From JAIPEK01 sp041685935 (GTDB lineage Bacteria > Desulfobacterota > Desulfobacteria > Desulfobacterales > Desulfobacteraceae), in NCBI GenBank assembly GCA_041685935.1, contig JAWLES010000003.1:1-37066 (forward strand): DNA of 37,066 nt. The letters run 5' to 3'. The notes beneath the pieces are model-generated. The model searched no databases, was not told the origin of the DNA, and saw only the letters and a program-made list of their open reading frames with translations. Positions 24,454 to 32,180 of this stretch are shown in pieces. The stretch's first letter is position 1. Each line of letters starts with the position of its first letter. A program made the position numbers and the translations under genes.

Positions 24454-24514
24454 AATAAATTAAAACCTAGGCCACATCACTGGTCTTCCAGGAGAGGAGG
24501 TTCCCTAGGGCTGC
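24424..24514 (-). ncRNA. Predicted structured small RNA divergent from the Abi-HEPN gene
   Basis: A leftward transcript of about 90 bases is predicted from a promoter at 24521-24549 to the terminator at 24423-24453. It folds as an outer stem of two CCTAGG copies (24466-24471 and 24504-24509), enclosing a CTGG-AAGA-CCAG hairpin (24480-24491), and leaves a pyrimidine stretch, AACCTCCTCTCC, unpaired. That stretch could pair with Shine-Dalgarno sequences. Abi-family HEPN genes of the AbiF type are known to be associated with adjacent small RNAs, which supports the call. The strand is inferred from terminator polarity. Confidence 0.45.
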
Positions 24515-24520
24515 AAATTC

Positions 24521-24549
24521 AGAATAAAACACTATTTGACAAAATTCAA
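24521..24549 (-). promoter_or_regulatory. Candidate promoter of the small RNA
   Basis: Minus strand TTGAAT, 17-base spacer, TATTCT, overlapping the rightward Abi promoter. The start would lie near 24514, just before the CCCTAGG stem. Confidence 0.35.
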
Positions 24550-24565
24550 GAATTTTTTATATATT
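24536..24565 (+). promoter_or_regulatory. Promoter of the Abi-family gene
   Basis: Consensus TTGACA at 24536-24541, an 18-base spacer and TATATT at 24560-24565. The start would lie near 24572, about 50 bases ahead of the ATG. It overlaps the leftward small-RNA promoter. Confidence 0.55.
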
Positions 24566-24621
24566 TTGACACCCTTAAGTTTGAATTAGTCACAACTTAT
24601 TAAAAAGGTTAAAAAGATCCA

Positions 24622-25326
24622 ATGAACAGCAATATTACAGAAAAGCTCTCATACACTCTATCTGCCGAAAGAATAAACGGCTACAAAAAACGAATTATTC
24701 ATAAATACGGAAAATGTAATGGAATAGACTGTTATGTCTATTATAATTGGAATACGGCTTTATGCGAGAGTTTCTATTGTTCCTTGCAGGCATTGGAAGT
24801 TGCACTTAGGAACGCAATTCATAACACTGCTTCGGAGTATTTCAACAATTCAAGATGGTTTGAAGATCCTGAAATCTTAGACAAAAGGGCTTTAAATACT
24901 GTAAAACAAGCCAAGGCGGTTTTAATTAAGCAAGACAAGAACACCAGCGCAGGTAGGATATTAGCGGAACTGAATTTCGGATTCTGGACAAGCCTATTTA
25001 ATAAAAAATATGACCAAATTTTATGGCATAAGATTATCAAGAAAACATTTCCATATATAAAAGCTGAAATACGTACAAGGTCTACTTTGTCAAAAAGATT
25101 AAACAGTATCAGGAGGCTTCGAAACAGAATATTCCACTATGAGCCTATATGGTATTATAATGATCTCCACAAGCATCACGACAGGATAATTGAAACCATT
25201 GGCTGGATGGAGCCATTGATGGAAAATATGATTTTCCCGATTGACCAGTTCCGTTCCTGCTATACTTCAAAAAAATTAGAGCAGATAAGATCTGAATTAC
25301 ATCCCTTAATTTATTGGAAGGAATAG
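24622..25326 (+). CDS. Abi-family HEPN protein (abortive infection, putative RNase)
   Basis: 234 aa. The order of conserved blocks fits the Abi family: WNTALCESFYCSLQALEVALRNAIH (43-67), LAELNFGFWTSLFNKKY (114-130), LWHKIIKKTFP, and RRLRNRIFHYEPI (164-176). The R167-x4-H172 element is the HEPN RNase motif; a second RNxxH at 63-67 is also visible. Family knowledge: such proteins block growth on phage infection by cutting RNA and may be held by an RNA or protein antitoxin. The gene and its surroundings are strikingly A/T-rich next to the neighbours, suggesting transfer. No clear Shine-Dalgarno precedes the ATG. Confidence 0.82.
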   Translation: MNSNITEKLSYTLSAERINGYKKRIIHKYGKCNGIDCYVYYNWNTALCESFYCSLQALEVALRNAIHNTASEYFNNSRWFEDPEILDKRALNTVKQAKAVLIKQDKNTSAGRILAELNFGFWTSLFNKKYDQILWHKIIKKTFPYIKAEIRTRSTLSKRLNSIRRLRNRIFHYEPIWYYNDLHKHHDRIIETIGWMEPLMENMIFPIDQFRSCYTSKKLEQIRSELHPLIYWKE

Positions 25327-25363
25327 TCATGGAATGCAGAATTCCCACAAAACCAAGCCATTT

Positions 25364-26194
25364 TTATCCAAGGTAAAATTCCGGCTCCCTTCTTTCCTTA
25401 CAGGCTTCGTATAATCCCCGGACCGCGGTTTTAAAGCCGGGTTCGTTCATTTGCCTGGCCCCTTCCGGGCAGGACTTGACACAGGCAAAACAGATCATGC
25501 ATTCCCACCTGTCCGTGGCTGCCATATCTTCGGGCGATATTGCGCCGGTCGGGCAGGCATCCGCGCATTCTCCGCACCGGGTGCAAAGCTCAGGATCCGT
25601 TTCCGGTGTAAGGGCAACCGAAGACCTTGCCTGCTTGATCATATTCAGGTTTTCCGGTTCAACATACGGGAACCGTCCCGGAACCTCCACCGCTGAAAGA
25701 TCTTCTATGGAGCCGATTCCTTCAAGTTTTTGGCGGACCATGTTTCCGAATTCCCGCGCTTTATTGAGATCCGCTGCATCAGGTCTGCCTTGCGCAATCG
25801 GGTATTCAGGCGAAGAATAGGAATGCTCGGCAACAAAAGCGCAACCGGCTGCCGGGATAAACCCGCGTAATTCCGCGGTATCGCAAAGCTCTTTCAGGGC
25901 GTCATCATAGGCCCGGTTGCCATATACCACCACGAGCACCGCAGCCGATCTTTCCGCCTCAATCCTTTCAAGCCAGGGAACCGCTTTCTCCGGGACCCGT
26001 CCGTAATAAACCGGGACAGCAAGGACAACGATTTCGTCTTCAAATTTCCGAGGTCGGCTTTTCCGCCCGCCCCGTTTCGTGATATCGATCATTCTCGGGG
26101 GTTCGGGACTTATCCCCGGTGCGATATGTTCGACTATTGTTTCTGTTGTTCCTGTGGGTGAAAAGTATACACAGGAAATCGATTCTATGTTCAT
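25364..26194 (-). CDS. EFR1-like flavodoxin-ferredoxin fusion protein, copy 2
   Basis: 276 aa. The FMN phosphate loop YFSPTGTTETIVEHIA is more canonical than in copy 1 (S-P-T-G-T-T). The shared block VYGNRAYDDALKEL follows, then two clusters: CTRCGECADACP and CMICFACVKSCP. It ends with EPEFYLG, matching EPETFF of copy 1, so the two are full-length paralogues. GGAGGAAA precedes the ATG. It lies directly downstream of the broken C45 gene and may share its transcript. Confidence 0.9.
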   Translation of the reverse strand: MNIESISCVYFSPTGTTETIVEHIAPGISPEPPRMIDITKRGGRKSRPRKFEDEIVVLAVPVYYGRVPEKAVPWLERIEAERSAAVLVVVYGNRAYDDALKELCDTAELRGFIPAAGCAFVAEHSYSSPEYPIAQGRPDAADLNKAREFGNMVRQKLEGIGSIEDLSAVEVPGRFPYVEPENLNMIKQARSSVALTPETDPELCTRCGECADACPTGAISPEDMAATDRWECMICFACVKSCPEGARQMNEPGFKTAVRGLYEACKERREPEFYLG

Positions 26195-26243
26195 TGATTT
26201 CCTCCGGTATGTTTTGAATTATCCTTGGGTGTCCGAACGCTTT

Positions 26244-27318
26244 TCATAATACGTATTCCTGATACGTATTTTCACAGGGCGGGCCGAAGGCAACAAACAT
26301 TTTTCTTTCTTTGGGAGCCATAACCAAGGAAGATAAGGACATAGAGGCCATTTCCGGCGGTTTGGATTCATCCACGTGACTGCATATCGAATCGGGCCGG
26401 TTTTTGTGGTCGGCCAGGAACTCCATCATCATTTCCGGCGTGACCGATCCCGCGGCACTTGAGATCAACTCCCGAAGCCGGTCCGCCCTGCCAAAGGAAT
26501 CCGGTATGTATGTATACGCGAGATCCGTTTTCTTGTACGCTTCGGTTTCATAATGGTTCGCATGGACCATCATTCCGTTTTCCGGTTCCATAAGGGTGTA
26601 CCCGCTGTCAATACTTTCAATCCCGGCCATGTTTCCGGCTTCGTCCACCAGGTGATAGTATACGAAACCCCGGGCACTTTCCTTGAGTATGTCCATTGCC
26701 CTGTCCATACTATCCCGGCGCATGGTTTCCCACAGATAAATGGCAAGCGGTATATGGTTTTTTATCGGTCCCGGCGGGCAAAGGGTCAGGTTTGCACAGT
26801 TGCAGAGCCCGGCGGAATTCAGATAATACAGACTGCTGCCCAGAAGGCAGAGGGCAAGCAAGCTGCTTCATCCCGTCCGCGTGTTTGATGTGCAGAAGAT
26901 CCATGGGCGCGTCCGGGTGCCAGTCCACGTTTTGCCCCATGATCACGCTTCCGTCCGCCGTTACCGGCCCGCGAACCGCAAATGAAGTACACATGCCCCC
27001 GGCAAGGCCGGGGTATCCCACCGCGATTTCGGTATAACATTTCAGGGCGAAGGATTCTTCAAAGCTGATGCCTGAGCCTTCGGCGATTCCCTTCACCAGC
27101 TCAAGAGCTTCCGGACTGTAACCGCCGACGTTGTCCATGTACTTTCCGGCAACCGCCAGCACCTGATTTTCAGATGCCTTGAACATCCCGTTTTTCAGTG
27201 AAGAGAACATGAAATCCCTGGATTTTTTTATGTTCTCCCTTGCCGCTTCTCCGTACTGCCTGCCTATCTCGTAAGGCATACCCCTGCATTCGATGATTCC
27301 GGGCTTTTTCTGAATCAT
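26244..27318 (-). pseudogene. C45-family acyltransferase/hydrolase, disrupted by a 4-bp tandem duplication
   Basis: Two overlapping frames together read as one C45 protein. The first (from the ATG at 27318, GGAGGAAC upstream) holds the nucleophile region GGMCTSFAVRG and QNVDWHPD. The second (ending at 26244) continues SSLYYLNSAGLCNCANLTL and the C-terminal domain. The switch lies at 26855-26863, where the coding strand has GCTTGCTTG. Removing one GCTT restores a single frame of 357 codons with NSAGL in place. So a slipped-strand duplication inactivates the gene, or acts as a reversible switch; a sequencing artefact is less likely but possible. Confidence 0.8.
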
Positions 27319-27419
27319 TTGTTCCTCCTGTTCCCTTTGCAGTTACATATACGATCACACAAAAACAGGACCCATTGTAAGCCCTTCTTTTTCATTTCAA
27401 TTGTAAAAACCCGACATTC

Positions 27420-28166
27420 TTACAAAGAGGAAAATTCACCCGGTGAAACCCCGGAAAACGATTTGAAATCTTTTATAAAATGGGACTGGTCCGTATAACC
27501 GAATTCATAAGCCGTGTCGGTCAACATCCCTGCTGTATGGCCGGATTTCAGTTTTTCAACAACCTTCTGGAAACGCACAAGACGAATAAACTTTTTCGGG
27601 GAAATACCCAGGCTGGCCGCAAACTTTCGCTCAAGCGTTCTTTCCTTTACGCCCAGCGCGTCCGCCAGTTTTGAAACCTGTATTTGTCCGCCTTCGGAGT
27701 CGATAAGCAGGACGGCGGTTTCATACACCCGGTCCTGCCCTGTGTACGAAAGATTCGCCTTGCCTATGAGGCCCTCCATGAATTCCTGCTTTTCCGCAAA
27801 AGCCTTTTTCTCCAGGAGCATTTCACAGACAGTTTCAGGGGAATGTCCGAGGACCCTGGGCAGTTCAACCATTGTGTCAATGACTTCAGACGGCTTGATA
27901 TCAATTATGCCGGGCAGCCGCCCGGATTTGAAACGGATGATGAACAGTTCATAACAGCCGATCGAAACTTTTGTCCTCCCGGTGTAAGGCCCTGCAAGAA
28001 GAGTTCTGCAGCCGGATCGCGAAAGCAGGAAAACCAGGTCGAAGTACCCGTCAGGAAGTATTTCATAACTCCTTGGCCCGCACTTATTCCTTCCGGGAAT
28101 AAGTCGGAATTTTTCGATTATGTCCGGGTGCGCATACTTTGGAAGGCGTTGTGTTTCAGTAATCAT
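27420..28166 (-). CDS. AraC-family transcription regulator
   Basis: 248 aa from the ATG at 28166; a TTG at 28238 would extend it by 24 residues. The C-terminal 100 residues form the double HTH: KLADALGVKERTLERKFAASLGISP, then the second helix pair in DTAYEFGYTDQSHFIKDFKSFSG and PGEF. The N-terminal part, with YEILPDGYFDLVFLLS, resembles the small sensor domain of many such regulators. The adjacent C45/EFR1 genes point in the same direction downstream, so it may control them (inference). Confidence 0.92.
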   Translation of the reverse strand: MITETQRLPKYAHPDIIEKFRLIPGRNKCGPRSYEILPDGYFDLVFLLSRSGCRTLLAGPYTGRTKVSIGCYELFIIRFKSGRLPGIIDIKPSEVIDTMVELPRVLGHSPETVCEMLLEKKAFAEKQEFMEGLIGKANLSYTGQDRVYETAVLLIDSEGGQIQVSKLADALGVKERTLERKFAASLGISPKKFIRLVRFQKVVEKLKSGHTAGMLTDTAYEFGYTDQSHFIKDFKSFSGVSPGEFSSL

Positions 28167-28246
28167 CCAAAACCATTCCGATTCGTACCAGCCCTGAGGT
28201 GTTCGTTTGTACTTCTTAAGGGACGGAAAAAGAAACAATAAAGCTG

Positions 28247-29476
28247 TCAGTGAGTCTTTGAAATAAAACTCTCGGGAAAGTGTTTCCGAACCTGTTTATT
28301 TCCTACATGCTTGGATAAAAGCTTATAGTTATTCCGTTCAAATCGGATTCTTCCTGCAATAATTGCAGGGTGAATTTTTAATTTTTCCGCTAAAAGGCGT
28401 ATTTCTTCTTTTGATGCTTTATCAGAAATAGGTTTTTTATCCCAAACACTTTTTGGAATTAGTCCATTACGGGCCATTTTATCCGCCTCTTTCTCGATAA
28501 TATCTTCTGTTTCAAACATTTCTCCCCGAAAGTCCAGGTCGTCTATAATAATACTGTCGGATGCAGATAGATGTTTTGAAACATGAGCAAGCTCATGTAA
28601 AAGACAAAACCAAAAATTGTCAATTCTATCATGTCGAAGCGTTAGGCCGATTACAGGTGACCCATCCGGCAACAGGATAGCGGCACCATCAAGATAGGTT
28701 TTGGGAAGATGGGGAACTACAATCAGATGTATCCCCTGTTTCTCTAAATATTCCTTTGCCAGGAGGGGACCATCATCAAAATAACTTAACCGGGCGATTT
28801 CCTTTAAAAAGCCGGCTTTGATTGACCCCTTGGTATATTTTGTTTTTAAAGGGTTTTTCCGGGCAATAGATTGCACTCGAATACACCAGGCCGTGAGAGC
28901 ATACATATCCGTTTTTGGGTTATATCTGCCTCTTTTCCCTTGCCGGAAACATGCTTTAGGTACAGTGTTTAACCCTCCAGCATCTTCAATAAAATCACGT
29001 AACAGTTCTTCGGCTCTTTCTTTGATTCTCTCAACTTCAGGAATCCAGTTACGTTTGGCCATTTCGATTAGCGGGAATTTTGACCAATCCATATCTTGAA
29101 TCTGTGCTGGAAAGTCAGCCCCCGGCTGATTCAGCAGGACCTCTGCTGAAACACCCAAATTTTTATTCAACGATCTCATCATAGCCAAGGTAAGAGGCCT
29201 TTTCCTGTTCAGAACTTCTGAAACCTTGCTTTTATTTCCCATAAAAGGAATCATGTCCTTTTGAGATAATCCCAGCTGTTCCATCCGAAATTTTATAGCA
29301 TCAACAGGATCAGGCATGTTAATAGGAAAATGCTCTTCCTCATACATTTCCACAAGCGCTGTCAGCAATTCCAGCTCATCCATTTCCGCCGAACCCGGTT
29401 CGGCATCCATGAGCTGCTCAATGCGTTCCAGAGCTTCGTTATGATCTTTTCCATTTTTTATAAGGCGGTTAATCAT
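28247..29476 (-). CDS. higA: HigA-type antitoxin fused to an ImmA/IrrE-like metalloprotease
   Basis: 409 aa, much longer than a plain HigA of about 100-130. Residues 60-115 form an XRE helix-turn-helix (LGLSQKDMIPFMGNKSKVSEVLN). A middle helical region follows, then an ImmA/IrrE domain with LLHELAHVSKH (HELAH at 294-298) and a downstream glutamate in EKEADKMARNGL. It starts directly after the toxin stop with no gap, so it is co-translated with HigB. The protease could clear the antitoxin or another repressor under stress; which one is not visible. Confidence 0.88.
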   Translation of the reverse strand: MINRLIKNGKDHNEALERIEQLMDAEPGSAEMDELELLTALVEMYEEEHFPINMPDPVDAIKFRMEQLGLSQKDMIPFMGNKSKVSEVLNRKRPLTLAMMRSLNKNLGVSAEVLLNQPGADFPAQIQDMDWSKFPLIEMAKRNWIPEVERIKERAEELLRDFIEDAGGLNTVPKACFRQGKRGRYNPKTDMYALTAWCIRVQSIARKNPLKTKYTKGSIKAGFLKEIARLSYFDDGPLLAKEYLEKQGIHLIVVPHLPKTYLDGAAILLPDGSPVIGLTLRHDRIDNFWFCLLHELAHVSKHLSASDSIIIDDLDFRGEMFETEDIIEKEADKMARNGLIPKSVWDKKPISDKASKEEIRLLAEKLKIHPAIIAGRIRFERNNYKLLSKHVGNKQVRKHFPESFISKTH

Positions 29477-29776
29477 TTAGATTACCTCCGCGTCAATTTT
29501 GTCATACTCTTTATGAGTTCCAATAAAACGTACAAAGACAGTTTTCGAGTGGTAGTTTATCTTTACAATCAAGCGATATTTGTTTCCTGCAATATTGAAA
29601 ACCACCCTGTTGTCCTTAAGAATACTTGCAGACCTGTACTGCTCTTTTATTTCCGCCGGGGATGCCCAGTGTGCTTTTTTTGCTTCGTGGTACCATGCTT
29701 CTAAAGGTTCTTTTGCATCCTGATGATCCGGCTTTTGGTAAAAGTCAATCAAGGTCTTTTTTTTAATTATATGCAT
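29477..29776 (-). CDS. higB: HigB-family mRNA interferase toxin
   Basis: 99 aa. The HigB pattern is complete: MHIIKKKTLIDFYQK, AWYHEAKKAHW, then RVVFNIAGNKYRLIVKINY and VFVRFIGTHKEYDKI. It cuts mRNA on the ribosome when free of antitoxin. Toxin precedes antitoxin, as in other HigBA pairs. The ATG at 29776 lies only two bases past the -10 box, so its message is either leaderless or uses another start site. Confidence 0.92.
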   Translation of the reverse strand: MHIIKKKTLIDFYQKPDHQDAKEPLEAWYHEAKKAHWASPAEIKEQYRSASILKDNRVVFNIAGNKYRLIVKINYHSKTVFVRFIGTHKEYDKIDAEVI

Positions 29777-29778
29777 AT

Positions 29779-29806
29779 ATTATATTGGTTCCCTGAACTA
29801 TGTCAA
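29779..29806 (-). promoter_or_regulatory. Consensus promoter of higBA
   Basis: Minus strand TTGACA, 16-base spacer and TATAAT, both boxes perfect. Autoregulation by HigA is expected from the family; no clear operator dyad was found between the boxes. Confidence 0.65.
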
Positions 29807-29808
29807 CA

Positions 29809-29837
29809 AAAAAAGTTCCCAAAATGGAAACTTTTTT
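29809..29837 (-). terminator. Terminator-like inverted repeat upstream of higBA
   Basis: AAAAAAGTTTCC and GGGAACTTTTTT form an 11-of-12 dyad around five bases, followed by a T-run on the minus strand. It fits as terminator of the cupin gene; it could also double as a HigA operator. Confidence 0.5.
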
Positions 29838-29929
29838 GTAAAATTCGGAATCTTCAGCTCATGGCCGGTGCCGCTGTAAATGTGCTCCATGATTATTCAT
29901 TTTTTAATTTGGTCATGTTATTTCCCCTG

Positions 29930-30250
29930 TTAAAGGAAATCCTCTCTTACCGGCGAAAAGACCTCAACCGCCACCGAATCCTCCAATACTTCAGCCCAAT
30001 GCTCAGTGCCTCCGGGAATGCACCAGCCGTCGCCCGGCTTTACATCAAACGTCTCGCCCCCGATCGTGAGCTTCAAGGCCCCTTTGACCAGATACCCGGT
30101 CTGTTCATGCGGGTGGCTGTGCTCAGGCAGTACGTGTCCCTTTTTTAATACAAATTCGGTGAGCAGTGTATTTTCCCCGTAAACAAGGGTCTTTCTTTCT
30201 ATACCGTCTGATACCCTGGTGTATCCTTCCCTGCTGTGTTTTTCGAACAT
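29930..30250 (-). CDS. Small cupin-domain protein
   Basis: 106 aa from the ATG at 30250 (GAGGAG five bases upstream). One conserved beta-barrel: the first cupin motif HVLPEHSHPHEQTGYLVKG holds the metal ligands (H-x-H-x-x-x-E type), and the second motif is PGDGWCIPGGTEHWAEV with its histidine. It may be an isomerase, dioxygenase-like or a small-molecule sensor. No partner is indicated; it follows the radical SAM gene by about 80 bases on the same strand. Confidence 0.85.
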   Translation of the reverse strand: MFEKHSREGYTRVSDGIERKTLVYGENTLLTEFVLKKGHVLPEHSHPHEQTGYLVKGALKLTIGGETFDVKPGDGWCIPGGTEHWAEVLEDSVAVEVFSPVREDFL

Positions 30251-30330
30251 ATTTTTCTCCTCTTGAATATTCAAACCATAACGGTTAACCGTAAACTGCG
30301 GTGCCCGATCTCCGTCCGGAGCCCGGTGTA

Positions 30331-31605
30331 CTACAGCCGCTGAATAAGGTACACGTAAACCGGAAGCTTGCTTGAATCCTTTATCTCTCTGATCAGTGGC
30401 AACAACTCCCGTTTCTTGGGGCTGTCTTTCAAAGGAGACAGATAAACTCCCCCTTTCCTGCCCGGAATGTCCGGCGCATCCTGAAGCAGCTCTTTGACGG
30501 ATTCATAATGCGTTTCAGGCAACCCTTGCCCTATTACAAAATTCGCAGTCACTTCAATGTTCCCGAAACTCCTGTTGATATCAGCCATCTTTTGAAATGC
30601 TTCCCTGACACCGGATCCGGTTAATGGTTTCCCGAGCGATTGCAAGGTTGGCTGGTCTGCTGATTCGAGTCCAACGTTGATATAGATGTAAAACGGGAGG
30701 CTTTTGAGGGTATCAAAGAATCGGGGGGTCGATTGAAGCAGTGATTTCACACTTGCGAACAGGAAAAGCATCGGTGTTTCGAAGTTCGATTCAAAGCCGA
30801 ATGCTTTATATGCTTCTGCTGCAGCCGGGGTGATAATGTCCGTGTCCGCTCCGAGTGCATCATGATTTCCAAGAAACAGGGCATTGCAGTTTTCAAGGTC
30901 CCGGCCGTAAAATTCCCTTAACCGGTCGATTTGTTCCATAATATCGGCCCGGGAACGGGATTGAAAAGGCTGGTCCGATTTCACACAGCAGAATCTACAG
31001 TTATAGAAACACCCGTCTGCAATAAAAAGCGGGATAACCTCATAATCCACATGCCGTGTGTCCGGCGGAAGCACGGATACCCGGCCCCCTGTGATCGAAT
31101 GCAGTTTGCCGGCACGCTCGTGCAGAACCTGGTCACTGTTTTCCAGTATCCTGCCGATCAACTTTCGGGCTTTCGAATTGAAGCGCTCCTTAGGTGCCAT
31201 GTACAGATCCGCATATAACTGCGGCCATGCACCGAAAGCATTCATTACCGCCGGGTTGGAAAAATAGTTTATCTCCCATATCGGATTGCTCGGGTACGGC
31301 AGACAGGGCAGATAATATTCCCCCATCCAGGAGACCAAGCCGTTTTCCGTGCTGTCGTCCCCGACCGAATAAAACACCCAGTCATTGCCGTCCGTCCGCT
31401 TTAACTGTTCCGCCGGGTGCGGCCAGCTTGGACCCAGCCCTCTTATGTATTTGATTTCCCCGTTCAGGTTAAACACGAATTCAAATTCGGATGTCCGTAT
31501 CTCCGAATATTTTCCGTGCCTGAGCGGAAAGGTCTGCTTTTGAATTTTACTCGGACCCTGTTTTTCCACATTAATGGCAAGGTTGCCAGTATGGGAAGGG
31601 ATCAT
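30331..31605 (-). CDS. Radical SAM protein of unknown substrate
   Basis: 424 aa from the ATG at 31605; a TTG at 31629 would add 8. The cluster motif CFYNCRFC (C-x3-C-x2-C) lies near residue 200, preceded by a region of about 190 residues without a domain I can name. It is followed by LFLGNHDALGAD and YINVGLESADQPTLQSLGK, the G-E-S-motif strand. It cleaves SAM to start radical chemistry. The N-terminal half (WPHPAEQLKRTDGNDWVF) is unusual and may define a separate subfamily. Confidence 0.82.
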   Translation of the reverse strand: MIPSHTGNLAINVEKQGPSKIQKQTFPLRHGKYSEIRTSEFEFVFNLNGEIKYIRGLGPSWPHPAEQLKRTDGNDWVFYSVGDDSTENGLVSWMGEYYLPCLPYPSNPIWEINYFSNPAVMNAFGAWPQLYADLYMAPKERFNSKARKLIGRILENSDQVLHERAGKLHSITGGRVSVLPPDTRHVDYEVIPLFIADGCFYNCRFCCVKSDQPFQSRSRADIMEQIDRLREFYGRDLENCNALFLGNHDALGADTDIITPAAAEAYKAFGFESNFETPMLFLFASVKSLLQSTPRFFDTLKSLPFYIYINVGLESADQPTLQSLGKPLTGSGVREAFQKMADINRSFGNIEVTANFVIGQGLPETHYESVKELLQDAPDIPGRKGGVYLSPLKDSPKKRELLPLIREIKDSSKLPVYVYLIQRL

Positions 31606-31708
31606 ACGCGCCTGCTTTTTCCATAACAAAATTTATGTTTGATCATTCGGGGGCCTGCCGATCCTTGCGATGGTGCGCTTGGCAACTGCGCATGCATACT
31701 CTTTCCAT

Positions 31709-32167
31709 TCAACCCTCTGACTGTTTGCCGGTCATGCTTTCTATTTCAATTTCAATTACGGCTGTCCCATTGACCTCTTTCTCGGAAAACCGGAAAGATC
31801 CTTCCGCATATTGATTCATGATAACTTCAAGAGCTTTTCGTTTGCCCTCCGGGTTTTCAATAAAAGAAGCTTTCCCGAATCCGATGACACTCACATATTT
31901 CATGCCCCATTTGCAAGCATTTTCCGCTTTGACAACCTCTGCTTTATGATCAAATTCAAAACATACGTTCCTGTTTTTCCGCAATATGTCGATTTTCTTT
32001 CCTTTCAGGGAGCAGTGTACGTAAATCCTGCCGTCCCGGTACCCGAAACATAACGGCACAATATAAGGAATATCGTTATCAGACATAGCGATTCGGCATA
32101 CTGTTGACTGATAAATCACCGATTCGATTTCAGGCTTTTGAACGATTTCTTTTTCACTTCTTCTCAT
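31709..32167 (-). CDS. Pyridoxamine 5'-phosphate oxidase-like flavin protein (NimA-like)
   Basis: 152 aa. The ATG at 32167 (MRRSEKEI) is chosen over a GTG at 32191 because it begins the family pattern. Conserved blocks: CRIAMSDNDIPYIVPLCFGYRDGRIYVHCSLKGKK (the split barrel with FMN-binding) and a late IEIESMTGKQSEG. NimA-type proteins reduce nitroimidazoles or act as flavin reductases; the substrate is not known here. The gene lies 13 bases after the DUF917 protein. Confidence 0.85.
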   Translation of the reverse strand: MRRSEKEIVQKPEIESVIYQSTVCRIAMSDNDIPYIVPLCFGYRDGRIYVHCSLKGKKIDILRKNRNVCFEFDHKAEVVKAENACKWGMKYVSVIGFGKASFIENPEGKRKALEVIMNQYAEGSFRFSEKEVNGTAVIEIEIESMTGKQSEG

Positions 32168-32180
32168 AACAACTTTTCCA

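Noticed and set aside
24397..24603. Open frame of 68 codons upstream of the Abi gene
   Set aside because: It crosses the terminator, the CCTAGG stem and both promoters, and lacks a ribosome-binding site.
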